Shown: piece after piece, positions 15,987 through 24,657 of the stretch
Position numbering within the stretch: position 1 is the stretch's first letter
Layout: every line of letters starts with the position of its first letter
DNA from: Marinospirillum perlucidum
GTDB lineage: Bacteria > Pseudomonadota > Gammaproteobacteria > Pseudomonadales > Halomonadaceae
Length of the DNA: 64,000 bases
Assembly (NCBI RefSeq): GCF_003336805.1
Contig: NZ_QFWJ01000001.1
Coordinates: 372,001 to 436,000, forward strand
Direction: 5' to 3'
Translations under genes and position numbers: made by a program
The notes under the pieces: model-generated
Seen by the model: the letters and a program-made list of their open reading frames with translations, nothing else
Told to the model about the DNA's origin: nothing
Database searches by the model: none

Positions 15987-16038
15987 GCCATTAAAATGGC
16001 GATTAAGTTTGTGTAGCCCCCCTGAAAATGGCTAAAAT
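15987..16038 (+). promoter_or_regulatory. slyD promoter with an upstream palindrome
   Basis: A TAAAAT -10 at 16033-16038 lies 18 bases after TTGTGT (16009-16014), 34 bp before the slyD ATG. Just upstream is a perfect palindrome GCCATTAAAATGGC (15987-16000). It could be an operator for slyD or for the divergent lipoprotein gene. Confidence 0.45.
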
Positions 16039-16071
16039 AGAAGATCAACTCATCAAAAACAGGATTATTCT

Positions 16072-16554
16072 ATGCAAGTTGCAGCCAATAAGGTCATTGC
16101 CATTCATTACACTTTAACCAATGGTGATGGTCAGGTTCTGGATTCATCTCAGGGCGGCAACCCTCTTTCTTACCTGCACGGTCACAGCAATATCATTCCA
16201 GGCCTGGAAACTCAGCTGGAAGGTAAAGAGGCCGGTGAAGAGTTTGAAGTTACTGTAGAACCTGCTGACGGTTACGGCGAAAGAGACGATAACCTGGTAC
16301 AACAGGTTCAGCGTGAAGCTTTTCAGGGTGTTGATCAGATCGAGCCTGGCATGCAATTCCAGACTCAGGGTCCTGGTGGCGCCATGGTGGTTACCGTTGT
16401 TGAAGCTAACGACGAAACCGTAACCATCGATGCTAACCACCCTCTGGCTGGTGTTTCCCTGAACTTCAAAGGCAGCATCGAATCCGTTCGTGATGCTAGC
16501 GAAGAAGAAGTTCAGCATGGTCACGCCCATGAAGGTGATCAGGCAGACCACTAA
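16072..16554 (+). CDS. slyD: FKBP-type peptidyl-prolyl isomerase, SlyD-like
   Basis: 160 residues: an FKBP domain split by an IF (insert-in-flap) chaperone domain, the SlyD arrangement. Landmarks are NKVIAIHYTLTNGDGQVLDSS, HGHSNIIPGLETQLEGKEAGE (FKBP), the insert from about 70 to 125, and the closing NHPLAGVSLNFKG. SlyD helps fold proteins and delivers nickel in E. coli through a His/Cys-rich tail; here the tail is short (QHGHAHEGDQADH) and has no Cys, so metal delivery is probably weak. It is monocistronic, with a strong shared terminator against argF. Confidence 0.92.
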   Translation: MQVAANKVIAIHYTLTNGDGQVLDSSQGGNPLSYLHGHSNIIPGLETQLEGKEAGEEFEVTVEPADGYGERDDNLVQQVQREAFQGVDQIEPGMQFQTQGPGGAMVVTVVEANDETVTIDANHPLAGVSLNFKGSIESVRDASEEEVQHGHAHEGDQADH

Positions 16555-16618
16555 GAAGCTGTCCCATCAACGTCTAGGTTGATAGGTGGTTTCTGCAGTC
16601 TGACTGCAAGCCAGCATT

Positions 16619-16656
16619 AAAAAAGCCCCTGACCTCTTAAGGTTCAGGGGCTTTTT
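16619..16656. terminator. Bidirectional terminator between slyD and argF
   Basis: AAAAAGCCCCTGA-CC and GGTTCAGGGGCTTTTT form a stem with one bulge and a 6-base loop, with A and T runs on both sides, so it works for slyD (+) and argF (-). Confidence 0.92.
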
Positions 16657-16669
16657 ATTGCTCTAGCCG

Positions 16670-17599
16670 TTAAATCGGAGGCTGTTGCAGGGGGGAGCCG
16701 GTAATCAGAAATTCCAGCAGTGCCTTCTGGGCGTGCAGGCGGTTGCCTGCTTCCTGCCAGACGACCGAGCGCTGGTCATCCAGCATGTCCTCGCTGATTT
16801 CCTCGCCCCGGTGAGCGGGCAGGCAGTGCATGAACAAGGCATCCTTGGCTGCCCGGTCCATCAGTTGGGGAGAGACCTGATAGCTGGCAAAATCCCGCTT
16901 GCGACGGTTCTGTTCTTCTTCCTGCCCCATGGAAGCCCAGACATCCGTGACCACCAGTTGGACGTCCTCCACGGCTGCTTGGGGTTCACGTACCAGAGTA
17001 ACCCGGTCATCAAAGTCGGCGAGTAGTTCTGCGTCCGGCTCATAGCCCTCAGGGCAGCAAATCCGCAATTGGAAATCAAACTGGCGGGCAGCACGCATGT
17101 AGGAGTTACACATGTTGTTGCCGTCCCCGATCCAGGTCACGGTTTTGCCCTGGAGACTACCGCGGCATTCCACGAAGGTTTGCACATCGGCCAGCAGTTG
17201 GCAGGGGTGAAAGTCGTCGGTCAGGGCATTGATAACGGGAATCGTGGAATAGTCGGCAAACTTTTCCAGATCTTCGTGGGAGAAGGTGCGGATCATGACC
17301 GCATCGACCATTTCCGAAAGTACCCGAGCCGTATCCTCAAGCGGTTCTCCACGGCCCAGTTGGGTGTCCCGGGGAGAGAGAAAGATAGCCGAGCCGCCAA
17401 GCTGGGCCATACCAGCTTCAAAAGAAACCCGGGTGCGGGTGGATGATTTTTCAAAAATCATCGCCAGCACCTTGTTTTTGAGGGGCTCATCCAGCAACCC
17501 CGCCTTGTGGCGGCGTTTTAACTCGATGGCACGTTGTATGACTCTTTCCAGCTCCTGGGGAGACAGGTCGGAGAGGGTGAGGAAATGTCGCACACTCAT
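16670..17599 (-). CDS. argF: Ornithine carbamoyltransferase
   Basis: 309 residues, full length. The carbamoyl-phosphate loop [13 protein letters not shown] (52-64 region), the HPCQLLAD motif and the ornithine-binding [10 protein letters not shown] are all intact. It converts ornithine and carbamoyl phosphate to citrulline in arginine synthesis and acts as a cytoplasmic trimer. It lies 17 bp downstream of argD on the same strand, so argDF form an operon; argG, the next step, is about 3.6 kb away on the other strand. Confidence 0.96.
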   Translation of the reverse strand: MSVRHFLTLSDLSPQELERVIQRAIELKRRHKAGLLDEPLKNKVLAMIFEKSSTRTRVSFEAGMAQLGGSAIFLSPRDTQLGRGEPLEDTARVLSEMVDAVMIRTFSHEDLEKFADYSTIPVINALTDDFHPCQLLADVQTFVECRGSLQGKTVTWIGDGNNMCNSYMRAARQFDFQLRICCPEGYEPDAELLADFDDRVTLVREPQAAVEDVQLVVTDVWASMGQEEEQNRRKRDFASYQVSPQLMDRAAKDALFMHCLPAHRGEEISEDMLDDQRSVVWQEAGNRLHAQKALLEFLITGSPLQQPPI

Positions 17600-17616
17600 A
17601 AGTTGAGGCTCTTAGT

Positions 17617-18807
17617 TTAAGAAGTAGGAGGAGTATTCAACCAGTCTTTAATCAGCTCACACAGCTGATCAACCAGTTGATCCGCTTCACTTTCGGAAAT
17701 GATCAGAGGAGGAAGGAGACGCACAACACTGCCTGCAGTGACATTGATCAGCAATCCGGCCTCCAGGGCCAGGCCGACCAGCTCGGCGCAGGGGCGATCC
17801 AGTTCGATGCCCAGCATCAGGCCGCGACCGCGCAGGGAAACCAGAGCGTCCAGACCACCCAGGTGCTTCTGAATACGGGCTTGCATGCGCTCGCCAATCC
17901 GGGCGGCCTGCTGACAGAGGTTATCCCGCTCCAGGGTTTCCAGCACGGCCTTTACCACAGCCGAGCCCAGAGGGGTGCCGCCATAGGTGGAGCCGTGGTG
18001 GCCCGGCTGGAAGAGTTCAGCAGCCTGGCCCTGGGCCATGACAGCACCGATAGGAAAGCCATTACCCAGGCCCTTGGCCGTGGTAAGGACATCGGGTTTC
18101 CAGTCATAAGCCTGATAGGCAAAGTAGTGGCCGGTACGACCATTGCCGGTTTGGACTTCATCCAGCATCAGCAGCAGTTGGTGTTCGTCACAGAGCTGGC
18201 GCAGTCCGGTCAGGAATTCTTCACTGGCACTCTGGAGCCCGCCTTCGCCCTGAATGGGTTCGACCAGGATGGCAGCGACATCCTGGCGACTTTGCAGGAT
18301 GTTTTTAACCGCTTCCAGATCATTGTAGGCACAGCGGATAAAGCCACTGACCAGCGGCTCGAATCCGGCTTGAACCTTGCGATTGCCGGTCGCCGTCAGG
18401 GTTGCCAGGGTGCGGCCGTGAAAAGCATTTTCCATCACCAGTATCTGGGGCTTGTCGATGCCTTTCTGGTGACCGTGCAGGCGACCCAGTTTGATGGCGC
18501 CTTCGTTGGCTTCAGCACCTGAATTACAGAAAAAGACCCGATCCATACCGGCCAGTTGAGTCAGTTTTTGTCCGGCTGCTTCCTGGTGAGGAATCTGATA
18601 AAGATTGGAAGTATGCACCAGGGTGCCAGCCTGCTGGCAGAGTGCCTCGGTTACTGCCGGGTGGGCGTGACCCAGTCCGCAGACGGCGATACCGCTGATA
18701 CCATCCAGATATTGTTTGCCTTCAGTGTCTGTCAGCCAGACGCCCTTGCCGGAAGCAAAAGCAACGGGTAAACGACCATAAGTGTGCATCAGGGCGGAAT
18801 CGGCCAT
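17617..18807 (-). CDS. argD: Acetylornithine aminotransferase (class III, PLP)
   Basis: 396 residues. It is a class III PLP aminotransferase with GISGIAVCGLGHAHP near the N-terminus, NSGAEANEGAIKLGR, the cofactor Asp in MLDEVQTGNGRTG, and the Schiff-base Lys in LTTAKGLGNGFPIG. It transfers an amino group between N-acetylornithine and 2-oxoglutarate, and in many bacteria also serves N-succinyl-diaminopimelate. It is upstream of argF in a two-gene operon. The start ATG 18807 follows GAGGATATTTGCACC, a GAGG site about 9 bases away. Confidence 0.95.
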   Translation of the reverse strand: MADSALMHTYGRLPVAFASGKGVWLTDTEGKQYLDGISGIAVCGLGHAHPAVTEALCQQAGTLVHTSNLYQIPHQEAAGQKLTQLAGMDRVFFCNSGAEANEGAIKLGRLHGHQKGIDKPQILVMENAFHGRTLATLTATGNRKVQAGFEPLVSGFIRCAYNDLEAVKNILQSRQDVAAILVEPIQGEGGLQSASEEFLTGLRQLCDEHQLLLMLDEVQTGNGRTGHYFAYQAYDWKPDVLTTAKGLGNGFPIGAVMAQGQAAELFQPGHHGSTYGGTPLGSAVVKAVLETLERDNLCQQAARIGERMQARIQKHLGGLDALVSLRGRGLMLGIELDRPCAELVGLALEAGLLINVTAGSVVRLLPPLIISESEADQLVDQLCELIKDWLNTPPTS

Positions 18808-18938
18808 GGTGCAAATATCCTCATAAATAATAGGGGCTGAACCCGGGAAAAAAGATCCAGTCTAAGCACTTGGTGCATGACTGGCAAGACAGGCATATAA
18901 TTTTCCGGGTAACTTGTTAATTACCGCCTGACCCAGCT

Positions 18939-18979
18939 AAAATTGACCAGGTTAGTCAGGTATTCCGCAAGGGTTATAT
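18939..18979 (+). promoter_or_regulatory. IscR-type (type 1) site overlapping the grxD promoter
   Basis: Bases 18939-18963 match the type 1 IscR consensus as I recall it at about 20 of 25 positions, including the two half sites TTGAC and AGTC with the right spacing. TTAGTC (18952-18957) and TTATAT (18974-18979), 16 bases apart, make a promoter with the site over its -35 region. GrxD carries Fe-S clusters, so control by the Fe-S regulator fits. Found by eye against a remembered consensus. Confidence 0.5.
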
Positions 18980-19010
18980 CTGCAGTTTTCCAATCAAAAG
19001 GTGAAAATTC

Positions 19011-19337
19011 ATGTCAACAACGCTTGATACCATTAAAGAACAAATCAGCAGCAACCCTGTTCTCATCTACATGAAGGGTACGCCGCAAATGCCCCAGTGT
19101 GGTTTTTCCGGCCAATCAATTCAGGCACTCATGGCCTGTGGCCAGAAGTTTGCATTCGTCAATATTTTAGAGCATCCGGATATTCGCAGTGAACTGCCCA
19201 AGTATGCCAACTGGCCAACCTTCCCACAGCTGTGGCTGAATGGTGAACTGGTCGGCGGCAACGACATCATTCTGGATTTGCACCAGCAGGGCGAACTCCA
19301 GAAGATGGTAGAAGAGGCCGCCGCCTCGGCCGCCTGA
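19011..19337 (+). CDS. grxD: Monothiol glutaredoxin (CGFS type)
   Basis: 108 residues, single glutaredoxin domain with the CGFS active site at Cys30 (PQMPQCGFSGQ) and the glutathione-binding WPTFPQLW and GGNDI motifs. GrxD dimers hold a [2Fe-2S] cluster with glutathione and hand it to apo-proteins. The gene faces rnt tail to tail with no spacer (grxD ends at 19337, rnt ends at 19338). An IscR-like site precedes it. Confidence 0.96.
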   Translation: MSTTLDTIKEQISSNPVLIYMKGTPQMPQCGFSGQSIQALMACGQKFAFVNILEHPDIRSELPKYANWPTFPQLWLNGELVGGNDIILDLHQQGELQKMVEEAAASAA

Positions 19338-20003
19338 TTAGACCTGCTCTGGCATGGTTCTGAGAGCGAGCTCCCAGCCGCCCAGTTCATGCCAGGTATT
19401 GACGATGGTGCAAAACAGCTCAGCAGTTCTTTCCGTATCGTAACTGGCTGAATGAGCTTCCTTGTTATCAAAGTCAATACCCGCTGCCCGGCAGGCTTTG
19501 GCCAGCACCGTCTGGCCAAAAGCCAGGGCAGCCAGGGTCGCCGTATCAAAGCTGGAAAAAGGGTGGAAGGGATTGCGGCGCAGGTTGCATCGCTCCACAG
19601 CGGCATTGATAAAGCCCAGATCAAAACTGGCGTTATGGCCGACCAGGATGGCCCGGGTGCAATCATGGGCCTTGATGGCCTTGCGGATCATGCGAAAAAT
19701 CTCACCCAGTGCTTCCTTCTCATCCTCGGCAATACTTTGGCGAAAACTGCTATCCAGATTGATCTTGGTAAACTCCAGGGCGGCCTGCTCGATATTGGCC
19801 CCTTCAAAGGGTTTCAGATGCTTGGACAGGGAATGCTCGGGCAGGAGCATGCCGTTTTCATCCATGGTCAGGGTCGTTGCTGAAACTTCCAGCAAGGCAT
19901 CCGTTTGCGCGTTAAAACCAGCTGTCTCTACATCCACCACGACGGGCAGATAACCGCGAAAACGACGGGACATGGGATGCTTGTTGTAGGACTGGCTGGT
20001 CAC
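19338..20003 (-). CDS. rnt: Ribonuclease T
   Basis: 221 residues of a DEDDh 3'-5' exonuclease that trims tRNA and other stable RNA 3' ends. Motifs: VVDVETAGF (Exo I), [10 protein letters not shown] (Exo II), [13 protein letters not shown] (Exo III with the His). I chose GTG 20003 because AGGAG lies 7 bases upstream and because pseudomonad RNase T has a similar leader ending in HPM before [14 protein letters not shown]; the first in-frame ATG is at 19973 and the frame stays open to 20114. The rnt-motY divergent pair beside grxD and argG is a pseudomonad-type order. Confidence 0.93.
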   Translation of the reverse strand: MTSQSYNKHPMSRRFRGYLPVVVDVETAGFNAQTDALLEVSATTLTMDENGMLLPEHSLSKHLKPFEGANIEQAALEFTKINLDSSFRQSIAEDEKEALGEIFRMIRKAIKAHDCTRAILVGHNASFDLGFINAAVERCNLRRNPFHPFSSFDTATLAALAFGQTVLAKACRAAGIDFDNKEAHSASYDTERTAELFCTIVNTWHELGGWELALRTMPEQV

Positions 20004-20149
20004 GCAGATCTCCTGACTGCTCGGGTTTGCGGGCGTTTTGCCTAGCTTAACATGCTTTTTATTAAAGTTTCTGCTGGGCGCGCCGATTACACATGATGTA
20101 AAGTAATTACGCAAATCGGTTTGTCAGTCATCCACAAAGGAAAATAACT

Positions 20150-21088
20150 GTGGCTTCTCAGCAAGGTAAACCCACTTCCTTGATCAGCTTATGGCAAAAA
20201 TCTACTGCCGGGCTAAAGGTACTCAGCCTGACGCCTCTTCTGCTGCTGACCTTTCCGGTCATGGCTTCAAGCTGGCAGGCCGGTTATGAAAACGGTCTTT
20301 GGGAAGCCAGTGAGCCTTCGCGTTTACGCTGTGAACTGAACCATTATATTCCCGATTTTGGCGTGGCCCGTTTTATTCATCGTTCCGGTGAAAGGGTGCG
20401 CATGGAAGTGGATGTCTTTCGTCATGCCATGAATGAAGGCCAGGTACAGTTGGTGGCCCTGGCTCCCCAGTGGCAACCCGGCCAGGGAACCCAAGATCTG
20501 GGTAACTATCGTATCGAAACCACGGATTATCCGCTGCGAATTGCTAATCCCCAGACAGAGCTGGTACTCGAAGCCCTGCGCCAGGGGCGTTTGCCTTCGC
20601 TGATCCAGACAGTCGATGATGATCGCGTGGAGCGTCGCCGCGCCAGCCTCACCCCGGTACGTTTTCATCAGGCCTTTGCGGATTTCCAGCAATGCCAGGC
20701 CAGTCTGTTGCCGGTCAACTTTGATCAGATCGAAGAGGTGATGATCAATTTTGATCTGGCCAAGGATGAGTTGGGCGAAGCCGATTACGAAATCCTGGAT
20801 TTGATCGTCCGCTATGTGAATGCCGATCCCGAAGTGGTTACGGTCAAGGTGGATGGACATACCGATTCCCTGGGTAGTCGTACCCGCAACCGTGAAATTT
20901 CCCATGAGCGCGCACAGCAGGTCACCGAGTATCTGGTGGCCCGGGGTATGCCTGCGGAGATGATTACCACCGAGTTTCACGGTCAGCGTTATCCGATTGC
21001 CGATAACCGTACCGAAGCCGGGCGTGCCAAGAACCGCCGGGTGATGGTAACCCTGGAACCAGCCCAGGAAATTAAACCCCTCTTCTAG
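20150..21088 (+). CDS. motY: MotY-like flagellar stator T-ring protein (OmpA C-terminal domain)
   Basis: 312 residues from GTG 20150. A signal peptide with a long basic lead ends at about VMASS (residue 41). The N-terminal domain (about 42-180) is the MotY stator-association module (WQAGYENGLWEASEPSRLRC), followed by a peptidoglycan-binding OmpA domain (about 195-305) with VDGHTDSLGSR, SHERAQQVTEYLVARG and NRRV. MotY forms the T ring that anchors sodium-type stators in Vibrio and some Pseudomonas motors. The two Cys (LRCEL and QQCQA) could form the known MotY disulfide. It implies a flagellated organism, in keeping with cheD. Confidence 0.88.
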   Translation: MASQQGKPTSLISLWQKSTAGLKVLSLTPLLLLTFPVMASSWQAGYENGLWEASEPSRLRCELNHYIPDFGVARFIHRSGERVRMEVDVFRHAMNEGQVQLVALAPQWQPGQGTQDLGNYRIETTDYPLRIANPQTELVLEALRQGRLPSLIQTVDDDRVERRRASLTPVRFHQAFADFQQCQASLLPVNFDQIEEVMINFDLAKDELGEADYEILDLIVRYVNADPEVVTVKVDGHTDSLGSRTRNREISHERAQQVTEYLVARGMPAEMITTEFHGQRYPIADNRTEAGRAKNRRVMVTLEPAQEIKPLF

Positions 21089-21209
21089 GGTTCTCCCGCT
21101 GCTTGCGTTATACTTCCCGCTACTTTTTTCTCTCTGGGGCTGCTCCGGCGGCCCTTTTGTAGTTTTTGTTACCCTGCTATTGCTGGCCGGGGTCGCCTAA
21201 GGAGTCTAT

Positions 21210-22430
21210 ATGTCAGAAGTCAAAAAGGTCGTACTGGCCTATTCCGGTGGTTTGGATACCTCCATCATCCTCAAATGGCTGGAAGATACCTACAATTGCG
21301 AAGTGGTCACCTTTACTGCCGACCTGGGTCAGGGTGAAGAGCTGGAACCTGCGCGCGCCAAGGCCGAGCAGATGGGCGTCAAGGAAATCTATATTGAAGA
21401 CCTGCGCGAAGAATTCGTGCGTGATTATGTCTTCCCCATGTTCCGCGCCAATACCATTTACGAAGGCGAATACCTGCTGGGCACTTCTATTGCTCGCCCT
21501 CTGATTGCCAAGCGTCTGGTAGAAATCGCCAATGAAACCGGTGCTGATGCCATCTCTCACGGTGCGACTGGCAAGGGCAACGACCAGGTGCGTTTTGAGC
21601 TGGGTGCCTATGCGCTTAAGCCAGGCGTCAAGGTCATTGCTCCCTGGCGTGAATGGGATCTGCTTTCACGTGAGAAGCTGATGGCCTACGCCAAAGAGCA
21701 CAATATCCCCGTTGATTTTGCCAAGCAGGGCACCAAGTCGCCCTATTCCATGGATGCCAACCTGCTGCATATCTCCTACGAGGGCGGTCTGCTGGAAGAT
21801 CCCTGGGCCGAGCCGGAAGAACCCATGTGGCGCTGGAGTGTCAGCCCTGAAGCTGCACCCGATGAGCCGACCTACATTGAACTGACCTACGAGAAAGGCG
21901 ATATCGTCGCGATTGACGGTGAGCGTCTCAAGCCGCATGAAGTGCTGGAAAAACTCAACAAGCTGGGTGGTGCCAACGGCATTGGCCGTCTGGATATCGT
22001 GGAAAACCGTTATGTCGGCATGAAATCCCGCGGTGCTTATGAAACACCCGGCGGCACCATCATGCTCAAGGCTCACCGTGCAATCGAATCCATTACCCTG
22101 GATCGTGAAGTCGCTCACCTGAAAGACGAGCTGATGCCTCGCTATGCCAAGGTTCTCTACAATGGTTACTGGTGGAGTCCTGAACGCAAGATGCTGCAGG
22201 CCATGATTGATGAATCCCAGGAAGTGGTCAACGGCAAGGTGCGTCTGAAGCTTTACAAGGGCAATGTCATCCCTGTCGGTCGCGTTTCCGACAATTCCTT
22301 GTTTGATGAAAACATTGCGACCTTCGAGGATGATGCTGGCGCTTACGACCAAAAGGATGCAGAAGGCTTTATCAAGCTGAATGCCCTGCGTCTGCGTATT
22401 GCTGCCCAAAAAGGCCGTAAGCTCGACTAG
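21210..22430 (+). CDS. argG: Argininosuccinate synthase
   Basis: 406 residues. N-terminal PP-loop ATP-binding motif [13 protein letters not shown] (about 9-21), the citrulline/aspartate loop [17 protein letters not shown], and the [17 protein letters not shown] block show a complete type 1 enzyme. It joins citrulline and aspartate using ATP to give argininosuccinate. The ATG at 21210 follows AAGGAG. The gene ends 7 bp from the convergent NifX-like gene. Confidence 0.97.
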   Translation: MSEVKKVVLAYSGGLDTSIILKWLEDTYNCEVVTFTADLGQGEELEPARAKAEQMGVKEIYIEDLREEFVRDYVFPMFRANTIYEGEYLLGTSIARPLIAKRLVEIANETGADAISHGATGKGNDQVRFELGAYALKPGVKVIAPWREWDLLSREKLMAYAKEHNIPVDFAKQGTKSPYSMDANLLHISYEGGLLEDPWAEPEEPMWRWSVSPEAAPDEPTYIELTYEKGDIVAIDGERLKPHEVLEKLNKLGGANGIGRLDIVENRYVGMKSRGAYETPGGTIMLKAHRAIESITLDREVAHLKDELMPRYAKVLYNGYWWSPERKMLQAMIDESQEVVNGKVRLKLYKGNVIPVGRVSDNSLFDENIATFEDDAGAYDQKDAEGFIKLNALRLRIAAQKGRKLD

Positions 22431-22437
22431 GCTGGGT

Positions 22438-22839
22438 CTAATCGTGGCTGGAGGACATCCAGTCACGAACCTTGCATACCAGGCTACCGATCGGCCGGGG
22501 TTTGGGGGGCGTCAACTGCTGGTTGACAAAATCCTCGACCGCCTTGGCCGGATCGGTTTCTGCCGTTAGCAGCGTTGCAATTCCTCTTTTCTTCATCTTC
22601 TCCACGAAACTCTCCCCGGCACTGGCCCCGATGACGGCTGTGCAATGCCGTAGCGGATGCGGCTGATCATCCTTGTAATAGTGAAAAATCAAGGGCTTGG
22701 CTAGAAGCAGGGACTCCTGTTCGATCACTTGTGGTGGCTGGCCTGCTTCCTCCTTGACCTCGTAAAGAATCCAGTGGGCACACTTGCCAATATGCCCTGA
22801 GACCTTCTTGCCATCACGACTGGCGACAGCTATATACAT
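22438..22839 (-). CDS. NifX/NafY-family (dinitrogenase Fe-Mo cofactor domain) protein
   Basis: 133 residues of a single Nitro_FeMo-Co domain: MYIAVASRDGKKVSGHIGKCAHW at the N-terminus, the CTAVIGASAGESFVEKMKKRGI core and the AVEDFVNQQL helix. In nitrogen fixers these domains carry FeMo-co or its precursor; stand-alone copies occur in many non-fixers with no proven role. His16 and Cys20 near the start, plus two later Cys, could bind a metal or cluster. No nif genes are visible. It is divergent from the DUF294 gene. Confidence 0.85.
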   Translation of the reverse strand: MYIAVASRDGKKVSGHIGKCAHWILYEVKEEAGQPPQVIEQESLLLAKPLIFHYYKDDQPHPLRHCTAVIGASAGESFVEKMKKRGIATLLTAETDPAKAVEDFVNQQLTPPKPRPIGSLVCKVRDWMSSSHD

Positions 22840-22962
22840 GCCTGCTCCTTTTTGCTGGATAACCTTCTGGACTTGCCAAGCTTAAAAGCAATTTTCAGGC
22901 CAGACAGCCAGTGTTCTTTTTGGGTCCAGCTAGCTAGACTGAAAAATAAAAAGGAGGCTGCC

Positions 22963-24096
22963 ATGCAATTTCTGCTGCGCTCATCCCCTTGGCGGCAAGT
23001 CTTTCGTGAACAACTGGATGCAGCTGGCCAGACACCCGTTAGCCTGCCTCTCTTGGACGAGGTGATGGCTACTCGGCCCAGGGCTCTGGATTCCACGCAG
23101 GTAAAAGACTGGCAGGTCAAGTGGGTGCGCCGACTGGTTCAGCTGCAGCTGCCAGCCGGGCAGATCAGTCAGCTGATCAGTGATCACAATGCCTGGCTCT
23201 ATCGCCAAGCCATTTCCGCCTCCCTGGCAGAAATGCAGGCCCAGGGCTGGGGTGAGCCCCCCGTGGCTTTTTGTGTGCTGATTCTCGGCTCAGGTGCCAG
23301 AAGCGAAAGCCTGCTGCGCCCGGATCAGGACAATGCCATGATTCTGGATAGCTATCCTCCCGAGCAGCATCAGCAGATCGATACCTGGTTCCAGCATCTG
23401 GGCGAGCTGTTTACGGACAAGCTGGATCAGGCAGGGATTCCTCTTTGTCGCGGAGAAGTCATGGCCCGTTGGCCTCTGTGGCGCAAGCCCCTGAATGAAT
23501 GGCAGGATCAGCTGCGCATCTGGACTGGTCAACGGGTAGTCAAGAAGGTACAGCTTTCCAACATTCTTCTGGATTTTGCGCCTGTTTATGGTCAGGAAGC
23601 TTTGGCGCGTCAATTCCGCGAGAGTCTGCATCAATGGTTTCCAGAAGCCCGGGGTTTTTTGCAGGAAATGGCTGGCTTGCTGGATGAAATTCCTGTCGGG
23701 CTGGATGCCCTGGATCGACTGGTGACCGAAGACAGCGAGGCCCCGCATTCGCGAGCGTTGAACTTGAAGCGCCAGGCGATCTTGCCTCTGCAATCGGCGG
23801 TGCGCCTTTATTGTTTGCTGGAAGGTGAGGTAGAAGCTGTTTCGACCCGGGAGCGCTTGACCGCGCTGGTGGCTGCCCAGCAGTTAACACCCGATGAAGG
23901 CCAGGATTTGATGGCGGTTCTGGAGGCCTTGCAAGGGTTGTTGCTGGATGCCCAGCTGGAGAGTCTGGAAGCTGGCCGTCAAGCGGATAACTGGCTATCT
24001 CTGGAGCAGTTGAGTGAGCGCCAGACTCGCCTTTTAAAACTGGATATGAAGCTGATTAAACGTCTAGTCAGGCAGGTAGCTAAACGTTGTGGTTAA
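22963..24096 (+). CDS. Short DUF294-family putative nucleotidyltransferase
   Basis: 377 residues from the ATG at 22963, which has AGGAGG 6 bases upstream; the frame is open 37 codons further but without a ribosome site. The N-terminal half is DUF294, a nucleotidyltransferase-like fold with GS at 109-110 and the DQDN motif holding Asp121 and Asp123 in LGSGARSESLLRPDQDN. The second half is DUF294_C, helical. Typical relatives of about 600 residues add cyclic-nucleotide and CBS domains; both are absent here. In pseudomonads DUF294 genes sit near acetate permease and DnaQ-like exonuclease genes, as I recall. Here that block (25738-31138) is only 1.6 kb away, separated by the copper operon. Confidence 0.82.
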   Translation: MQFLLRSSPWRQVFREQLDAAGQTPVSLPLLDEVMATRPRALDSTQVKDWQVKWVRRLVQLQLPAGQISQLISDHNAWLYRQAISASLAEMQAQGWGEPPVAFCVLILGSGARSESLLRPDQDNAMILDSYPPEQHQQIDTWFQHLGELFTDKLDQAGIPLCRGEVMARWPLWRKPLNEWQDQLRIWTGQRVVKKVQLSNILLDFAPVYGQEALARQFRESLHQWFPEARGFLQEMAGLLDEIPVGLDALDRLVTEDSEAPHSRALNLKRQAILPLQSAVRLYCLLEGEVEAVSTRERLTALVAAQQLTPDEGQDLMAVLEALQGLLLDAQLESLEAGRQADNWLSLEQLSERQTRLLKLDMKLIKRLVRQVAKRCG

Positions 24097-24162
24097 ACCT
24101 GACTTGAAAAGCCCGCCTGATCCAGCCAGAAGGAGGCCGGAAAAAGCGGGCTGCTATCGGGA

Positions 24163-24645
24163 TTAGTTCATCTTATGGCCGTGTCCATGACCTTGCCCCT
24201 GGCCGTGACCGCGTCCAGCAGGGCGTACAGGTACGTTCAGTTCCAGCAGGCTACCGTCATCAAACTCCAGGGTCAGAGCTACCTGGTCATCCTGAGCCGG
24301 GGTTTCCTTGAGGCCAATCAGCATCAGATGCAAACCACCTGGCTGCAGAGAAGTCTGGCTCTGGGCAGCGATGGCAATTTCTGCAACACGGCGCATCTGC
24401 ATGACACCCTCCACCTGGGTGTGGGTATGCAGTTCCACGGCTTGGGCCAGAGGGCTGGAGGCGGCGACCAGTTGGCGATCTTCATCGGTGGTGTTATGCA
24501 ATTGCATGAAAGCGGCCGTTACCTGGGCACCAGGCGGTACGGCTCTGACAAAGGGATTCATGGCATTGATGCCGGTTGCCAGGGCCGAAAAACTGGCGCT
24601 CAGAGTCACTAGAAGGCTGATAGAAACAAGTGTTTTTTTGATCAT
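24163..24645 (-). CDS. PCu(A)C periplasmic copper chaperone
   Basis: 160 residues with an N-terminal signal peptide (SASFSALATG). The copper signature Hx10Mx21HxM is exact: His in VELHTHT, Met in VMQMRR, then HLM. PCu(A)C delivers Cu(I) to subunit II of cytochrome oxidase, working with Sco proteins. The C-terminus ends in a Gly/His-rich tail of five HG or GH units before KMN, probably an additional copper-binding arm. Last gene of the DUF2946-like/sco operon, 12 bp after the Sco stop. Confidence 0.92.
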   Translation of the reverse strand: MIKKTLVSISLLVTLSASFSALATGINAMNPFVRAVPPGAQVTAAFMQLHNTTDEDRQLVAASSPLAQAVELHTHTQVEGVMQMRRVAEIAIAAQSQTSLQPGGLHLMLIGLKETPAQDDQVALTLEFDDGSLLELNVPVRPAGRGHGQGQGHGHGHKMN

Positions 24646-24657
24646 GGTGAACTTCTC

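Noticed and set aside
18808-18938. Possible ArgR operator upstream of argD
   Set aside because: AT-rich patches are present but no pair of half sites resembling a known ARG box could be aligned.
24110-24155. AGCCCGC/GCGGGCT inverted repeat between the DUF294 and PCu(A)C genes
   Set aside because: The loop is over 25 bases and no T-run follows on either strand in the right place.
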